Both the position numbers and the translations under genes were made by a program. Below the pieces are notes generated by a model that was not told the DNA's origin, did no database searches, and was given only the letters and a program-made list of their open reading frames with translations. DNA of 64,000 nt from Hyphomicrobium sp. (lineage in GTDB: Bacteria > Pseudomonadota > Alphaproteobacteria > Rhizobiales > Hyphomicrobiaceae): positions 433,274-497,273 of the forward strand of contig RXJH01000002.1 in the NCBI GenBank assembly GCA_003987725.1, written 5' to 3'. Of this stretch, positions 1-8,564 are shown in pieces (positions within the stretch are counted from its first letter, which is position 1; each line of letters starts with the position of its first letter).

Positions 1-529
1 GCCGCTCATTCGCGAGAAGCGGCCTGAGCGACGTGCCGAAGAATGCCCACGTCGAGGCTGAAATCAGCGAGATCGTGATGAAAATTGCTGAAATCAGGCC
101 AACGCCACCCCAAAGGTTCGTGGGCGAAACGTAATTGGCCGCAACGCTCAGCGCCACCATCACGCCTTTCGGGTTGATCCACTGGAACAGCGCCGCCTCG
201 AAGAACGTCATCGGCCGCGCTTTTTCGGTGACGACCGGATCGCTCGTCCCCGCCGTCGCGATCCGCCACGCGAGCCAGAGCAGATACCCGATGCTGATGA
301 TGCGCAGGACCGAATAGAGCGTCGGAAACGCCGTGAACACCCGCCCAGCGCCGAGTGCAATCCCCGCAAACATGATCGTGAACCCGATCGTCACCCCGAG
401 GATGTGCGGCCACGTTCGCGCGAAACCGAAATTGACGCCGGACGTCAGCAGCATCGTGTTGTTCGGCCCGGGCGTCATGCTCGAGACGAAAGAAAACGTA
501 ATGAGCGACAGAAGGAGATCCTGCGACAT
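1..529 (-). CDS. LysE/RhtB family amino acid exporter (partial, cut by window edge)
   Basis: The frame opens at an ATG at 529 (MSQDLLLSL) and runs off the window without a stop, giving 176 visible residues. It is hydrophobic with several membrane segments and carries the N-terminal TPGPNN motif (about residues 19-24) typical of LysE/RhtB exporters, which move amino acids or homoserine lactones out across the inner membrane. The segment around QWINPKG (about residue 118) also fits the family, which is usually about 205-210 residues, so only the C-terminus is missing. It lies 66 bp downstream of ilvH on the same strand and may be the last gene of that operon, which would fit export of excess amino acid; that link is inference. 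Confidence 0.85.
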   Translation of the reverse strand, partial: MSQDLLLSLITFSFVSSMTPGPNNTMLLTSGVNFGFARTWPHILGVTIGFTIMFAGIALGAGRVFTAFPTLYSVLRIISIGYLLWLAWRIATAGTSDPVVTEKARPMTFFEAALFQWINPKGVMVALSVAANYVSPTNLWGGVGLISAIFITISLISASTWAFFGTSLRPLLANER

Positions 530-595
530 CTGAACGGCAACGCGGCGAACCGGTTCTCCCTGTTGCCGATCACAAACTATGAAAATTTCCGGCGA

Positions 596-1141
596 TCAGC
601 CGACCGCGCCCCGGCCGATGGCGGCGATACCGGTGCGCGAAACTTCGACGAGCCCGAGCTCGGTCATCAGCTGAACGAACGTCTCGATCTTCGACGGCTT
701 GCCCGTAACCTCGAAAACGAAATGTTCGAGCGACGTGTCGACGACTTGGGCCCGGAAAATCTCGGCAAGCCGCAGCGCTTCGATGCGCTTGTCGCCCTTG
801 CCCGCAACCTTGACCAGCGCAAGTTCGCGCTCGATCGCTCCGCCCTCTTCCGTCAGATCGCGCACGCGATGCACCGGAACGAGACGCTCGAGCTGATGCT
901 TGATCTGCTGCAGCACAGCCGGCGTGCCGCTGGTGATGACCGTAATGCGCGACACCCGCTTCTCGTGCTCGACCTCGGTGACGGTCAAGGAGTCGATGTT
1001 GTAGCCGCGGCCCGCAAAAAGGCCGATGACTCGCGCCAGCACGCCCGGCTCGTTGTCGACGACGATCGAGAGCGTACGCGATACGATCTCCTGCGATCTG
1101 AGTACGCTCGGCGGCGGCATTTGCTTCGTAAGGTCGGACAT
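596..1141 (-). CDS. ilvH: Acetolactate synthase small (regulatory) subunit
   Basis: 181 residues, the regulatory subunit of acetohydroxyacid synthase, which binds valine and activates the large subunit in isoleucine, valine and leucine synthesis. An N-terminal ACT domain (about residues 22-95) contains VVDNEPGVLARVIGLFAGRG, and the C-terminal half has the usual ALS small-subunit fold. The frame is open upstream to 1258, but that part overlaps the glutathione transferase gene, so I chose the ATG at 1141 (MSDLTKQ). Its catalytic partner ilvI lies upstream on the same strand, separated by two unrelated genes, which is unusual because ilvI and ilvH are normally adjacent. Confidence 0.95.
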   Translation of the reverse strand: MSDLTKQMPPPSVLRSQEIVSRTLSIVVDNEPGVLARVIGLFAGRGYNIDSLTVTEVEHEKRVSRITVITSGTPAVLQQIKHQLERLVPVHRVRDLTEEGGAIERELALVKVAGKGDKRIEALRLAEIFRAQVVDTSLEHFVFEVTGKPSKIETFVQLMTELGLVEVSRTGIAAIGRGAVG

Positions 1142-1176
1142 CGTCGGTCTCTTGGGTGTCGGGATGAAAGTTTGAA

Positions 1177-1851
1177 TCAGATGAAGCTTTCGACCAGCGT
1201 GTGGCCCTCGGAGTAGTCCGGGATGCGCCACGGCTCGACGAGCGCTGCCGCCCGCCACGCTTCGTAGGCAGGATGCGCGAGAACGGCATCCATATAGGTT
1301 CGCGTCGCCTCGCGCACGGGAATTTGATACGTGTCGAACCGCGTCACGACAGGCGCATACATGGCATCGGCCGCCGAGAACGCACCGTAGAGAAATGGCT
1401 GTCCGCCGGCAAAGCGATTATGCGCCTCCGCCCAGATGTCCTCGATGCGATCGATGCAGGCGCGCATGGGTTCGGTTAACGGCGGCGTCGCAAAGCGCGC
1501 GCCGAGGTGCATCGGGCAAGCCTGCCGGATCGCCTGAAAGCCCGCGTGCATTTCATTCGAGATGGAGCGGGCATGAGCGCGGGCGGCGACATCACGCGGC
1601 CAGATCGCAAGCTCCGGAAATTTCTCCGCCAGATACTCGATGATGGAGAGGCTCTCCCAGACGGCGATATCGCCGTCAACGAGTGCCGGCACCTTCCCCG
1701 AAGGCGAATACTCGAGCACCAGCCCACGGCTTTCGGGCGTCCTCAAGGGAATGAGAACTTCCTCGAACGGAATGTTGAAGGCCGAAAGCACAAGCCATGG
1801 CCTGAGCGACCACGACGAATAGAGCTTGTTGGCAATGACGAGCTTCAGCAT
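1177..1851 (-). CDS. Glutathione S-transferase family protein
   Basis: 224 residues with an N-terminal thioredoxin-like domain (about 1-80) and a C-terminal all-helical domain. Family features are the SxxSLRPW stretch at about residues 12-19 (likely the glutathione-activating serine region), the cis-proline segment GKVPALVDG and the WESLSIIEYLAE glutathione-binding segment. The start is 5 bp from the stop of the upstream secreted-protein gene and the stop is 35 bp from ilvH, so it sits inside the ilvI-ilvH operon. Substrate unknown; its place among branched-chain synthesis genes does not reveal a role. Confidence 0.85.
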   Translation of the reverse strand: MLKLVIANKLYSSWSLRPWLVLSAFNIPFEEVLIPLRTPESRGLVLEYSPSGKVPALVDGDIAVWESLSIIEYLAEKFPELAIWPRDVAARAHARSISNEMHAGFQAIRQACPMHLGARFATPPLTEPMRACIDRIEDIWAEAHNRFAGGQPFLYGAFSAADAMYAPVVTRFDTYQIPVREATRTYMDAVLAHPAYEAWRAAALVEPWRIPDYSEGHTLVESFI

Positions 1852-1856
1852 CGTTG

Positions 1857-2396
1857 CTAGTTCTTGCTCGCCGCGCCGGCATCCGGGGTGGCTTCACCGG
1901 GCTTCTGCGGCGGGAACACCGATTTCAAGAAGATCGGCATGCCGTTGGTATCGACCAACTTCTTGAACTTCTCAGCTTCCTTCGCCGATATTTTGTATTG
2001 CCTGAAGGTGGCGACGAAGCGCTGCCCCATGCCACGCGCAATGTCTTCCGGCGCCGGCGTGCCCATCCGCACGCGATCCGCTTGCGGAATGCGCGCGTAG
2101 ATCTGCGCCAGCACTTGGCTGTGCATGTAGTCCTGCGCCATGCACGACTCGAGACCGGCCGAATATTCGCTGGCGAGAGTCTGCGTCCGATAGCAGGCGT
2201 CGAGGAACTTCAATACGCCCTGAGACCCCTGGAGGCGATGCAGTTCGCCAAGGCGTTTCGCGGCATCCTTGATGTTCGCGACGCGGTCCCAGGTTTCCCT
2301 GGCGGCCGACGTCTGCGGCACGGCGACGATGGTGGCCGCGCACATGGCGGCGGCCAAAACCAGTCCGATACCGAAGCCTGAGCCCCCGTTTCTCAA
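1857..2396 (-). CDS. Secreted hypothetical protein coupled to ilvI
   Basis: I do not recognise the family. With a TTG start at 2396 the product has 179 residues and begins with a convincing signal peptide: a short polar start, a hydrophobic stretch around [19 protein letters not shown] and a cleavage site near TSAA. The rest is soluble and mostly helical, with two cysteines that could pair (in FLDACYR and LESCMAQ) and a Lys-rich C-terminus. The TTG overlaps the ilvI stop (TTGA), indicating translational coupling; there is no ATG that keeps the signal peptide. The longer frame to 2531 lies inside ilvI and is rejected. It is probably periplasmic; why it is co-translated with a cytosolic biosynthetic enzyme is unclear. 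Confidence 0.75.
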   Translation of the reverse strand: MRNGGSGFGIGLVLAAAMCAATIVAVPQTSAARETWDRVANIKDAAKRLGELHRLQGSQGVLKFLDACYRTQTLASEYSAGLESCMAQDYMHSQVLAQIYARIPQADRVRMGTPAPEDIARGMGQRFVATFRQYKISAKEAEKFKKLVDTNGMPIFLKSVFPPQKPGEATPDAGAASKN

Positions 2397-4159
2397 ACCA
2401 ATACCTTCCCTTCGTCGCCGATCGCGCGCTCGACCTCTTCGTCCGTAATGTTCTCGCCGAGCAGCATCTCGTTGTGACCCTTTCCGGAGGGAATCATCGG
2501 GAAGCAGTTCGCGAGCTTGGCCACGCGGCAATCGAACATCACCGGCCCCTTCGTATTGATCATCTCTTCGATGGCATCGTCGAGATCAGCCGGATGCTCG
2601 CAACGCATGCCGGTCCAGCCGTAGGCCTCGGCGAGCTTCACGAAATCCGGCAGTGCTTCCGTATAGCTCTCCGAAAGACGGTTGCCGTGCAGCAGCTGCT
2701 GCCACTGGCGCACCATGCCCATGTACTCGTTGTTCATGATGAAGACCTTGACCGGCAGCCGGTATTGAACCGCCGTTGAGCACTCCTGAATGTTCATCAG
2801 GATCGACGCATCGCCCGCAACGTCGATGACGAGCGATCTCGGATGCGCAAGCTGCACGCCGATGGCGGCAGGCAGTCCATATCCCATCGTGCCTAGTCCT
2901 CCGGACGTCAGCCAGTGGTTCGGCTCCTCGAATTGAAGGAACTGCGCCGCCCACATCTGGTGCTGACCGACCTCGGTCGTGAAGAACGTATCGCGATTCT
3001 TCGTCAGCTCCTGCAGACGCTGACACGCGTACTGAGGCATGATGATGTCTTTGGAGTTTTTATAAGCGAGCGACTTCTTCGCCCGCCAGCCATCGATCTG
3101 CTTCCACCAGGCCTTGTGCGCCGGCTTGTCGAGCGTCGGTGCCTTTGCCTTCCAGATCCGCAGCATGTCCTCGAGAACGTAGGCGCAATCGCCGATGATC
3201 GGCACGTCGACCACGATGTTCTTGTTGATCGACGAGGGATCGATATCGACGTGGATCTTCTTCGACCCTGGCGAAAACGCATCGACGCGGCCCGTGATGC
3301 GATCGTCGAAGCGCGCGCCGATGTTGATCATCACGTCGCAATCGTGCATCGCGAGATTCGCTTCGTAGGTGCCGTGCATGCCGAGCATACCGAGCCACTG
3401 CTTGTCGGACGCGGGATATGCTCCGAGCCCCATCAGCGTCGACGTGATCGGATAGCCCGTCAGCCGCACGAACTCGCGCAAAAGCTGGCTTGCCTTCGGA
3501 CCCGAATTGATGACGCCGCCGCCGGTATAGAACACCGGCCTTTTGGCACTGGCGATAAGATCCACGGCTTCGCGAACGGCCGTCTGCTCCGGCTTCAGCT
3601 TCGGCCGGTAAGTCTTGTGCTGAATGTTCGACGGCCCGACGTAATTGCCGAGCGCGAATTGCACGTCCTTCGGAATATCGACGACCACCGGCCCCGGACG
3701 GCCCGTCCGAGCGATGTAGAACGCCTCATGCAGGATGCGCGCGAGATCGTTCACGTTCTTCACGAGCGTGTTGTGCTTCGTGCACGGCCGCGTGATGCCG
3801 ACCGTATCGCATTCCTGGAACGCATCGTTACCGATGAGGTGTGTCGCCACCTGCCCCGTGATGCACACGAGCGGAATAGAATCCATCAGCGCGTCGGTCA
3901 GACCCGTCACGGCGTTCGTCGCGCCCGGTCCCGACGTCACGAGACAGACGCCGACCTTGCCGGTCGAGCGCGCATAGCCTTCCGCCGAGTGCAGGGCCCC
4001 GCCTTCCTGGCGAACGAGGATGTGGCGGATCTTCTCCTGCTTGAAGATCTCGTCGTAGATCGGCAGCACCGCGCCGCCCGGATATCCGAAGACCAGCTCG
4101 ACGCCCTGGTCGGCCAGCGCCTGCAGTACGATTTCGGCGCCGGTCATCGTGCGTGCCAT
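2393..4159 (-). CDS. ilvI: Acetolactate synthase large (catalytic) subunit
   Basis: 588 residues, full length for the thiamine diphosphate-dependent enzyme that condenses pyruvate with pyruvate or 2-ketobutyrate at the entry to branched-chain amino acid synthesis. The N-terminal pyrimidine-binding domain includes FGYPGG and the catalytic glutamate in [15 protein letters not shown]. The C-terminal ThDP/Mg domain has the GDA...NN signature (AGDASILMN to [10 protein letters not shown]). The ATG at 4159 is preceded by GAAGGAG. miaA is 86 bp upstream, and the stop overlaps the TTG start of the next gene. The regulatory subunit ilvH follows two genes later. Confidence 0.97.
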   Translation of the reverse strand: MARTMTGAEIVLQALADQGVELVFGYPGGAVLPIYDEIFKQEKIRHILVRQEGGALHSAEGYARSTGKVGVCLVTSGPGATNAVTGLTDALMDSIPLVCITGQVATHLIGNDAFQECDTVGITRPCTKHNTLVKNVNDLARILHEAFYIARTGRPGPVVVDIPKDVQFALGNYVGPSNIQHKTYRPKLKPEQTAVREAVDLIASAKRPVFYTGGGVINSGPKASQLLREFVRLTGYPITSTLMGLGAYPASDKQWLGMLGMHGTYEANLAMHDCDVMINIGARFDDRITGRVDAFSPGSKKIHVDIDPSSINKNIVVDVPIIGDCAYVLEDMLRIWKAKAPTLDKPAHKAWWKQIDGWRAKKSLAYKNSKDIIMPQYACQRLQELTKNRDTFFTTEVGQHQMWAAQFLQFEEPNHWLTSGGLGTMGYGLPAAIGVQLAHPRSLVIDVAGDASILMNIQECSTAVQYRLPVKVFIMNNEYMGMVRQWQQLLHGNRLSESYTEALPDFVKLAEAYGWTGMRCEHPADLDDAIEEMINTKGPVMFDCRVAKLANCFPMIPSGKGHNEMLLGENITDEEVERAIGDEGKVLV

Positions 4160-4245
4160 GCATAAACTCCTTCGCCGGCAAAAGTGCTCGGGCGGTTTTC
4201 GAAAAGGTTGGCGGAAAGTAGGGGTCCGAGCCTAATTGGTCAACG

Positions 4246-5184
4246 CTAACACTGAATAAATGCGAAAATATCGCGCAAATAACTTTCCGTTTCTTTCGTT
4301 TCGATGGCTTTCCACGAAATCATATGTCTTTTGAGCCAGGTCTCCTGCCTTTTTATGTATTGGCGCGTCTCCGCCTTCGCCTCCTCCAAGGCTTGCTCGA
4401 CAGTCGACTCGCCCGCGATCAGCCGGAGAAGCGGCCGGACGCCGATCGCCCGCATGGCCGGCAGATCGGTATCAAGTTGTAGCAACGACAGCGCCCGCAC
4501 TTCGTCAAGCGCCCCCTCGCGCATCATCCGCTCGAAGCGGGTATCGGCCCGCGCATGAAGCTCCGCGCGATCGCCCGAAACCGAAAGACGCACCGCATCC
4601 GCTTCCGCGATAACCGGCTCGCCGCGCAACGATTGCCATTCGGCGAGTGAACGGCCTGTCTGGTCGATCACCTCGAGCGCCCTGACGATCCGCTGCAGGT
4701 CGGTCGGCGCGAGACGTAACGCCATGAGAGGATCGCGCATCGCGAGTTCGTCGTGCAATGCCCCCGCCCCTCGCCGCTCCCCTTCGCCACGCCAATGCGC
4801 GCGAATATCCGGGGCGATGTCGGGTATCGGCGATAACCCTTCGAGCAACGCCTTGAAATAGAGACCGGTGCCGCCAACGACGACCGGCCGTCGCCCAGCG
4901 TTCTGAGCCTTCGCGATCGCGGCCGCGGCGTCGCGCACGAAACGTCCGGCCGAATAAGCCTCGCTGGCCGGCACGAACCCATAGAGCGCATGCGGAACGA
5001 GCGCTTCGTCCTCGGGCGGCGGCCGCGCCGTCAGAATGCGCAGCTCCCGATAAACCTGCATGCTGTCGGCATTGATGATCTCGCCGCCGGTGCGCTCGGC
5101 AATCGCCATCGCCAGCGCCGACTTGCCGCTCGCCGTCGGCCCGGCGATCAGGATCGGCCGAAGATCTGTTTTGACGCTGCTCAT
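4246..5184 (-). CDS. miaA: tRNA dimethylallyltransferase
   Basis: 312 residues. MiaA transfers a dimethylallyl group to the N6 of A37 in tRNAs reading UNN codons. The P-loop GPTASGKS is at residues 15-22, followed by the family motif INADSMQVYRE and the GGTGLYFKALLEGL segment. I chose the ATG at 5184 (MSSVKTD), which has AGGAGG seven bases upstream; an in-frame GTG at 5220 lies within the hairpin ending the porin transcript. The Shine-Dalgarno sequence is part of that hairpin's 3' arm, so translation from porin read-through transcripts could be masked. The gene precedes ilvI, as is common in Rhizobiales. Confidence 0.95.
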   Translation of the reverse strand: MSSVKTDLRPILIAGPTASGKSALAMAIAERTGGEIINADSMQVYRELRILTARPPPEDEALVPHALYGFVPASEAYSAGRFVRDAAAAIAKAQNAGRRPVVVGGTGLYFKALLEGLSPIPDIAPDIRAHWRGEGERRGAGALHDELAMRDPLMALRLAPTDLQRIVRALEVIDQTGRSLAEWQSLRGEPVIAEADAVRLSVSGDRAELHARADTRFERMMREGALDEVRALSLLQLDTDLPAMRAIGVRPLLRLIAGESTVEQALEEAKAETRQYIKRQETWLKRHMISWKAIETKETESYLRDIFAFIQC

Positions 5185-5185
5185 G

Positions 5186-5218
5186 AAAAAGCCTCCTAGC
5201 GCCACAGCGCTAGGAGGC
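5186..5218 (-). terminator. Intrinsic terminator of the porin gene, overlapping the miaA ribosome binding site
   Basis: A perfect 12-bp stem (5191-5202 with 5207-5218) and 4-base loop is followed, reading on the minus strand, by five T residues at 5190-5186. This is a textbook Rho-independent terminator 42 bp after the porin stop. The 3' arm contains the AGGAGG that serves as the Shine-Dalgarno of miaA, whose ATG follows immediately. Confidence 0.85.
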
Positions 5219-5259
5219 ACAAGTCGTACGGTAAATCCCGCATGCGGCCCAGAAGCCGC

Positions 5260-6525
5260 TCAGTAGCTGACTTTCAACCGCGCGCCGAATACAGCGGCAT
5301 TGTCGACTTCCGTAGTTGCGCCCGGATTCCAGAAGTATTGGAAGTCGGGAGTAATGCTGACGCCCGGCCTCAGTTCGGCAGCGTAAGTGATCTCCAGCAC
5401 GGATTCATATGAGCGCAGCGCGCTCGGATCCGTGGCAACGAGATCGGACGAAACCCGCCCATAACCGAAGGCGGCGCCGAACGTATCCTTGGCGCGGCCG
5501 GGCACGAAGCCTGTGAACAGAATGCCGGTATCGAAGTAGAAGTCCATCGGACTGATGTTTTCGGGGCTACCCGAAAAACGGGCGAAGACATTGACGCTCT
5601 TGTCTTCGCCACCCTTCCAGATCTGCTGGTCGACGATCGCATAGAGCCCGTAGTCGGAGTTCACGGCTGCACCGCTGCTGAAGTTCGAGTAGACCCCGTC
5701 AGGCGCGTTGAACTGCTTCCAGCCGCCGAGCTTGATCGTGCCGGGCAAGCCGACGTCATACCTGAAGGCGCCCTCGATAATCATCAGCTCGCCGTCGCCA
5801 AAGCGGAAATCGGTGCCGTGCCTATTGGACTCCTGCGCGTCCGCAAACGGGTTGGCAGGGCTGCCGTTGAAGACGGCTGCCAAAATCGTGAGGTTGTCGT
5901 TCGGCGTATAGGCGACCCTTGCACCCATCGAGGTCAATGGATACGCCGGCCCGCCCTGGACCATGTTCGACGCCACGATGCCGGCCCATCCGAACGTACC
6001 GTTCAAGAAGGCTGCCGCCGTATCGCTGACGAAGAATTCGGTATCGGCGGCAATCGCGCCGAGCTTCACTTTCAGCTTGTCGTCGAGCAGCGACTGTTCG
6101 AGCCACAGTTCGTCGAGCCGCACGGTTTCGAGGCCTTCCAGGTTACTGACCGCGAAAATGCTGCCGGTCTTCGTGGAAGGGCCGATGCCGTGAATATAGT
6201 ACGCGTTGGCGTGAATGACCGCGCCCTTCCAGCCGACGAGCTTTTCGAGGTCGATATCAACGTAGGTCTCGACGAGGCCATTGTAGGTCGAGCCGCGTGA
6301 CAGGCCGCCGGAAGTCACGTTGTAATACTCGCCGGTGTAGTTGAGCCCGTATCTGATGCCGGAAGCCGCGAGCGAGGCACGGGCCGCATCGTAGGGCAGT
6401 TCCTGCGCGATCGAGAATTCCGGAACGCCGTTATCCGGCTTGTCCTCGGCTCTCGCGCTCGTGACGGACGCAATCGACGCCAACGCCAAGACCGGCACGA
6501 CGCCGGCCGCAAAACGCGATTTCAT
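5260..6525 (-). CDS. OprB-like carbohydrate-selective porin
   Basis: 421 residues with a Sec signal peptide (cleavage near SARA, about residue 26), no internal membrane helices, many short amphipathic strands and a C-terminal aromatic residue (LKVSY) as in outer-membrane beta-barrels. The segments TYVDIDLEKLVGWKGAVIHANAY, split by the usual loops, and the late RPGVSITPDFQYFWNPG resemble the OprB family, which passes sugars or other small solutes across the outer membrane. Length matches the family. It is monocistronic, ending at a strong terminator. Solute unknown. Confidence 0.85.
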   Translation of the reverse strand: MKSRFAAGVVPVLALASIASVTSARAEDKPDNGVPEFSIAQELPYDAARASLAASGIRYGLNYTGEYYNVTSGGLSRGSTYNGLVETYVDIDLEKLVGWKGAVIHANAYYIHGIGPSTKTGSIFAVSNLEGLETVRLDELWLEQSLLDDKLKVKLGAIAADTEFFVSDTAAAFLNGTFGWAGIVASNMVQGGPAYPLTSMGARVAYTPNDNLTILAAVFNGSPANPFADAQESNRHGTDFRFGDGELMIIEGAFRYDVGLPGTIKLGGWKQFNAPDGVYSNFSSGAAVNSDYGLYAIVDQQIWKGGEDKSVNVFARFSGSPENISPMDFYFDTGILFTGFVPGRAKDTFGAAFGYGRVSSDLVATDPSALRSYESVLEITYAAELRPGVSITPDFQYFWNPGATTEVDNAAVFGARLKVSY

Positions 6526-6770
6526 ACCCAGTTCCCCCTAACCCCCGCCAAACATTGCCGAAAAATCTCCGGCACCCACCCACGCCTGGCGGCAAGCAAC
6601 AAATTCAGATCATGAGGAAATCAAAAGATACTTGACGCTCACAGTCAACATCCGGGCCGCTGCGACCCTCTGGTATTAATCAAAGCAGCCTAGACCCTGT
6701 GGCTGAATTGCAAGCAAATCGCACGTCCTCGGCATTCTCGTTGCCGTACATCGGCGTCTTGTCGGGAAGT

Positions 6771-7553
6771 TTATCCCGGACCCTCGTCGGTCGAGGGGCG
6801 CTGATCGCCGGCTTTCACCCGCACCGATTCGCCTGCGGGAAAGCCCAGCCCGTTCGTCAGACGGTTGCCGAAGCGCAATTCCCGCCCCGTCCACCGGCGC
6901 CAAAGTGCGGCGACTTGAGGCCGCGTTCGCGCCCAGAGCTTCGCAACAGCGTCCTTGGCCCGAGCCTTCACCACGCGGCCATACCGCCAAACCCACGATC
7001 CACGGATCTGTGCGAACAGCGCGTCCTTCCACGGCATCAGCCAGTTGAAGCCGCGCGCGAACCAGCCGATCTGCATCAGCGACGGCTTCGTCAGAATGAA
7101 GAGGTGCGCGATGATCGCAGTCGACGCGATCTTCGCTCCGACGAATAAGAGCGTCGCCGTTGCGAAATGCCCGTTCGCCAAGAGCCACACGGCGACGAAC
7201 TTCAGGGGCAGCAGCAGCGCCGTCGGGAACGCCAGCACCAGCAGCGCCGCATAGGGTGGCAGTCCGGCGATAAAGCGCTCCGCAGCTGCAACGGGCGCGT
7301 ATTTCGCGAGCCGCCCGATGAGGTCGGAAAGCGGCCGCCAACCCCATTCCTCGAAGAGGATGATCAGCGCCATGAAGATGTTGAGCGCGGCGATCAACGG
7401 CCCGCGCGAAATCGTCCATGCCGTCCTCAGGATCTCGCGCACGGTCCAGAGCGCAATCACCGAACCGCGCCAGATCGCGGCCAGAACTCGTTTCGACGCC
7501 TCTGCAAATTCCCGAGCTTCCAAACGTCCACATCCTTTCGCAATCCGGACCAT
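6771..7553 (-). CDS. Predicted inner-membrane protein, unknown function
   Basis: 260 residues from the ATG at 7553 (MVRIAKG). I do not recognise the family. At least three strongly hydrophobic segments are visible: around residues 55-75 (PLIAALNIFMALIILF), 95-125 (PPYAALLVLAFPTALLLPLKF) and 130-150. The C-terminal third is basic and rich in Arg and Trp, as expected of a cytoplasmic tail. The track of codons is open to 7640, but the extra N-terminus looks untranslated, and no clear ribosome binding site decides the start. The 245 bp between this gene and the porin start hold no other gene that I can see. Confidence 0.7.
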   Translation of the reverse strand: MVRIAKGCGRLEAREFAEASKRVLAAIWRGSVIALWTVREILRTAWTISRGPLIAALNIFMALIILFEEWGWRPLSDLIGRLAKYAPVAAAERFIAGLPPYAALLVLAFPTALLLPLKFVAVWLLANGHFATATLLFVGAKIASTAIIAHLFILTKPSLMQIGWFARGFNWLMPWKDALFAQIRGSWVWRYGRVVKARAKDAVAKLWARTRPQVAALWRRWTGRELRFGNRLTNGLGFPAGESVRVKAGDQRPSTDEGPG

Positions 7554-7737
7554 ACCGGCCGAAAGGTGAAGATTAACACCCGGCGATCGAGCGGGGATAA
7601 GTTTTCCCGCACGCCGGATCGGCGCCTTCCTGACGCACACGGCCTTTGCGGCAAAACGGCACTTGAGCAGAGCGTCGCCCTAAACTATACTTTTTATGTA
7701 AACAATAAGTCGCGATAAGGCCGGGCGAGGAAAACCA

Positions 7738-8190
7738 ATGAAGTTGACCCGTCAAATTCTATTGGCGAGCGCCATCACGCTCGCATCCATCATTGCTCCG
7801 CGTTTCGCATCCGCGACCGAACACGTCATCGAGATGCGTAACGAGGACAACGCCGGCAATCGCATGGCTTTCGAGCCTGGGTTTTTGAAAGTGGAACCCG
7901 GCGACACAGTGAAATTCGTTCCGACCGACAAGGGCCACAACGCTGAAAGCGTCGATAAAGTCTGGCCGGAGGGCGTGCCGCAAGTGAAGGGCGACTTTAG
8001 CAAGGAAGTCGTTTTCAGCGCGGAAAAGGACGGCCTTTACGTCTTCAAATGCCTGCCCCACTTCGGCATGGGCATGGTCGCGCTGGTGCAGGTCGGCAAG
8101 CCCGTCAATCTCGAGGCTGTCAAAGCCTATCAGGCGGCTGGCAAATCGAAGCAGCGCCTCGAGGGGGAAGTCGCGAAAGTCGTCCCGTAA
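7738..8190 (+). CDS. Pseudoazurin (type 1 blue copper protein)
   Basis: 150 residues: a signal peptide of about 26 and a mature cupredoxin of about 124. The four copper ligands are present: H67, C105, H108 and M113, which are 40, 78, 81 and 86 in mature numbering, the positions used by pseudoazurins. The C-terminus has the two helices typical of pseudoazurin. It carries electrons in the periplasm, usually from the cytochrome bc1 complex to copper nitrite reductase or nitrous oxide reductase in denitrifiers. No denitrification enzyme is nearby. It is monocistronic, with a strong terminator downstream. I found no clear FNR-type palindrome upstream. Confidence 0.95.
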   Translation: MKLTRQILLASAITLASIIAPRFASATEHVIEMRNEDNAGNRMAFEPGFLKVEPGDTVKFVPTDKGHNAESVDKVWPEGVPQVKGDFSKEVVFSAEKDGLYVFKCLPHFGMGMVALVQVGKPVNLEAVKAYQAAGKSKQRLEGEVAKVVP

Positions 8191-8246
8191 TGGAATCGAG
8201 CTAGGCCGCAAGCTTCCTGGAAGGGCTAAGGGCTGAACTCGTAATT

Positions 8247-8292
8247 AGCCCCGAGATGGGTCTCCCGGCCCCTATCTCGGGGCTAGTTTTTT
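8247..8292 (+). terminator. Intrinsic terminator of pseudoazurin
   Basis: An 11-bp perfect stem (8247-8257 with 8274-8284) is followed by AG and six T residues (8287-8292), 57 bp after the pseudoazurin stop. Confidence 0.9.
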
Positions 8293-8347
8293 GCCGCAAG
8301 TTGCGATCACACTTCCCGCTCACCGCGGCGAACGCGAGATCCGGCCA

Positions 8348-8533
8348 ATGGCATACTTACTGGAAGAACACCGGCACGACGTTTTTCGCACCACCGGACA
8401 GCACACCTATCTCGGCAACGGCGACGTGTTCGTCCCGCGCTCCTTGGCGATCCGCTTCACGACGCGCGACGAAGCCGAGACGAAGCGGAAAAAGCTGCCC
8501 AATCCCGAAGGCTGGAAGATCGTCGAAGACTAG
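8348..8533 (+). CDS. Small hypothetical protein
   Basis: 61 residues from the ATG at 8348 (MAYLLEEHRHDV), charged and soluble with no signal peptide or membrane segment. No recognised family. The composition (GDVFVPRSLAIRFTTRDEAE) looks like a real small folded protein and not a random frame, but the ribosome binding site is weak. It converges on the ABC exporter gene, 31 bp away. The frame is open to 8291, which lies inside the preceding terminator, so I use the later start. Confidence 0.5.
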   Translation: MAYLLEEHRHDVFRTTGQHTYLGNGDVFVPRSLAIRFTTRDEAETKRKKLPNPEGWKIVED

Positions 8534-8564
8534 GACACAGCCGCCGCATCGCCACTTCCGACAC

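Noticed and set aside
404-1216. 270-residue plus-strand frame opposite ilvH
   Set aside because: Antisense shadow of a conserved ACT-domain protein.
2915-4165. 416-residue plus-strand frame opposite ilvI
   Set aside because: Arg/Asp/His-rich composition typical of the antisense of GC-rich coding DNA; ilvI on the other strand is certain.
7640-7737. Possible FNR/ANR site upstream of pseudoazurin
   Set aside because: No TTGAT-N4-ATCAA match or near match is visible, although anaerobic control would be expected.
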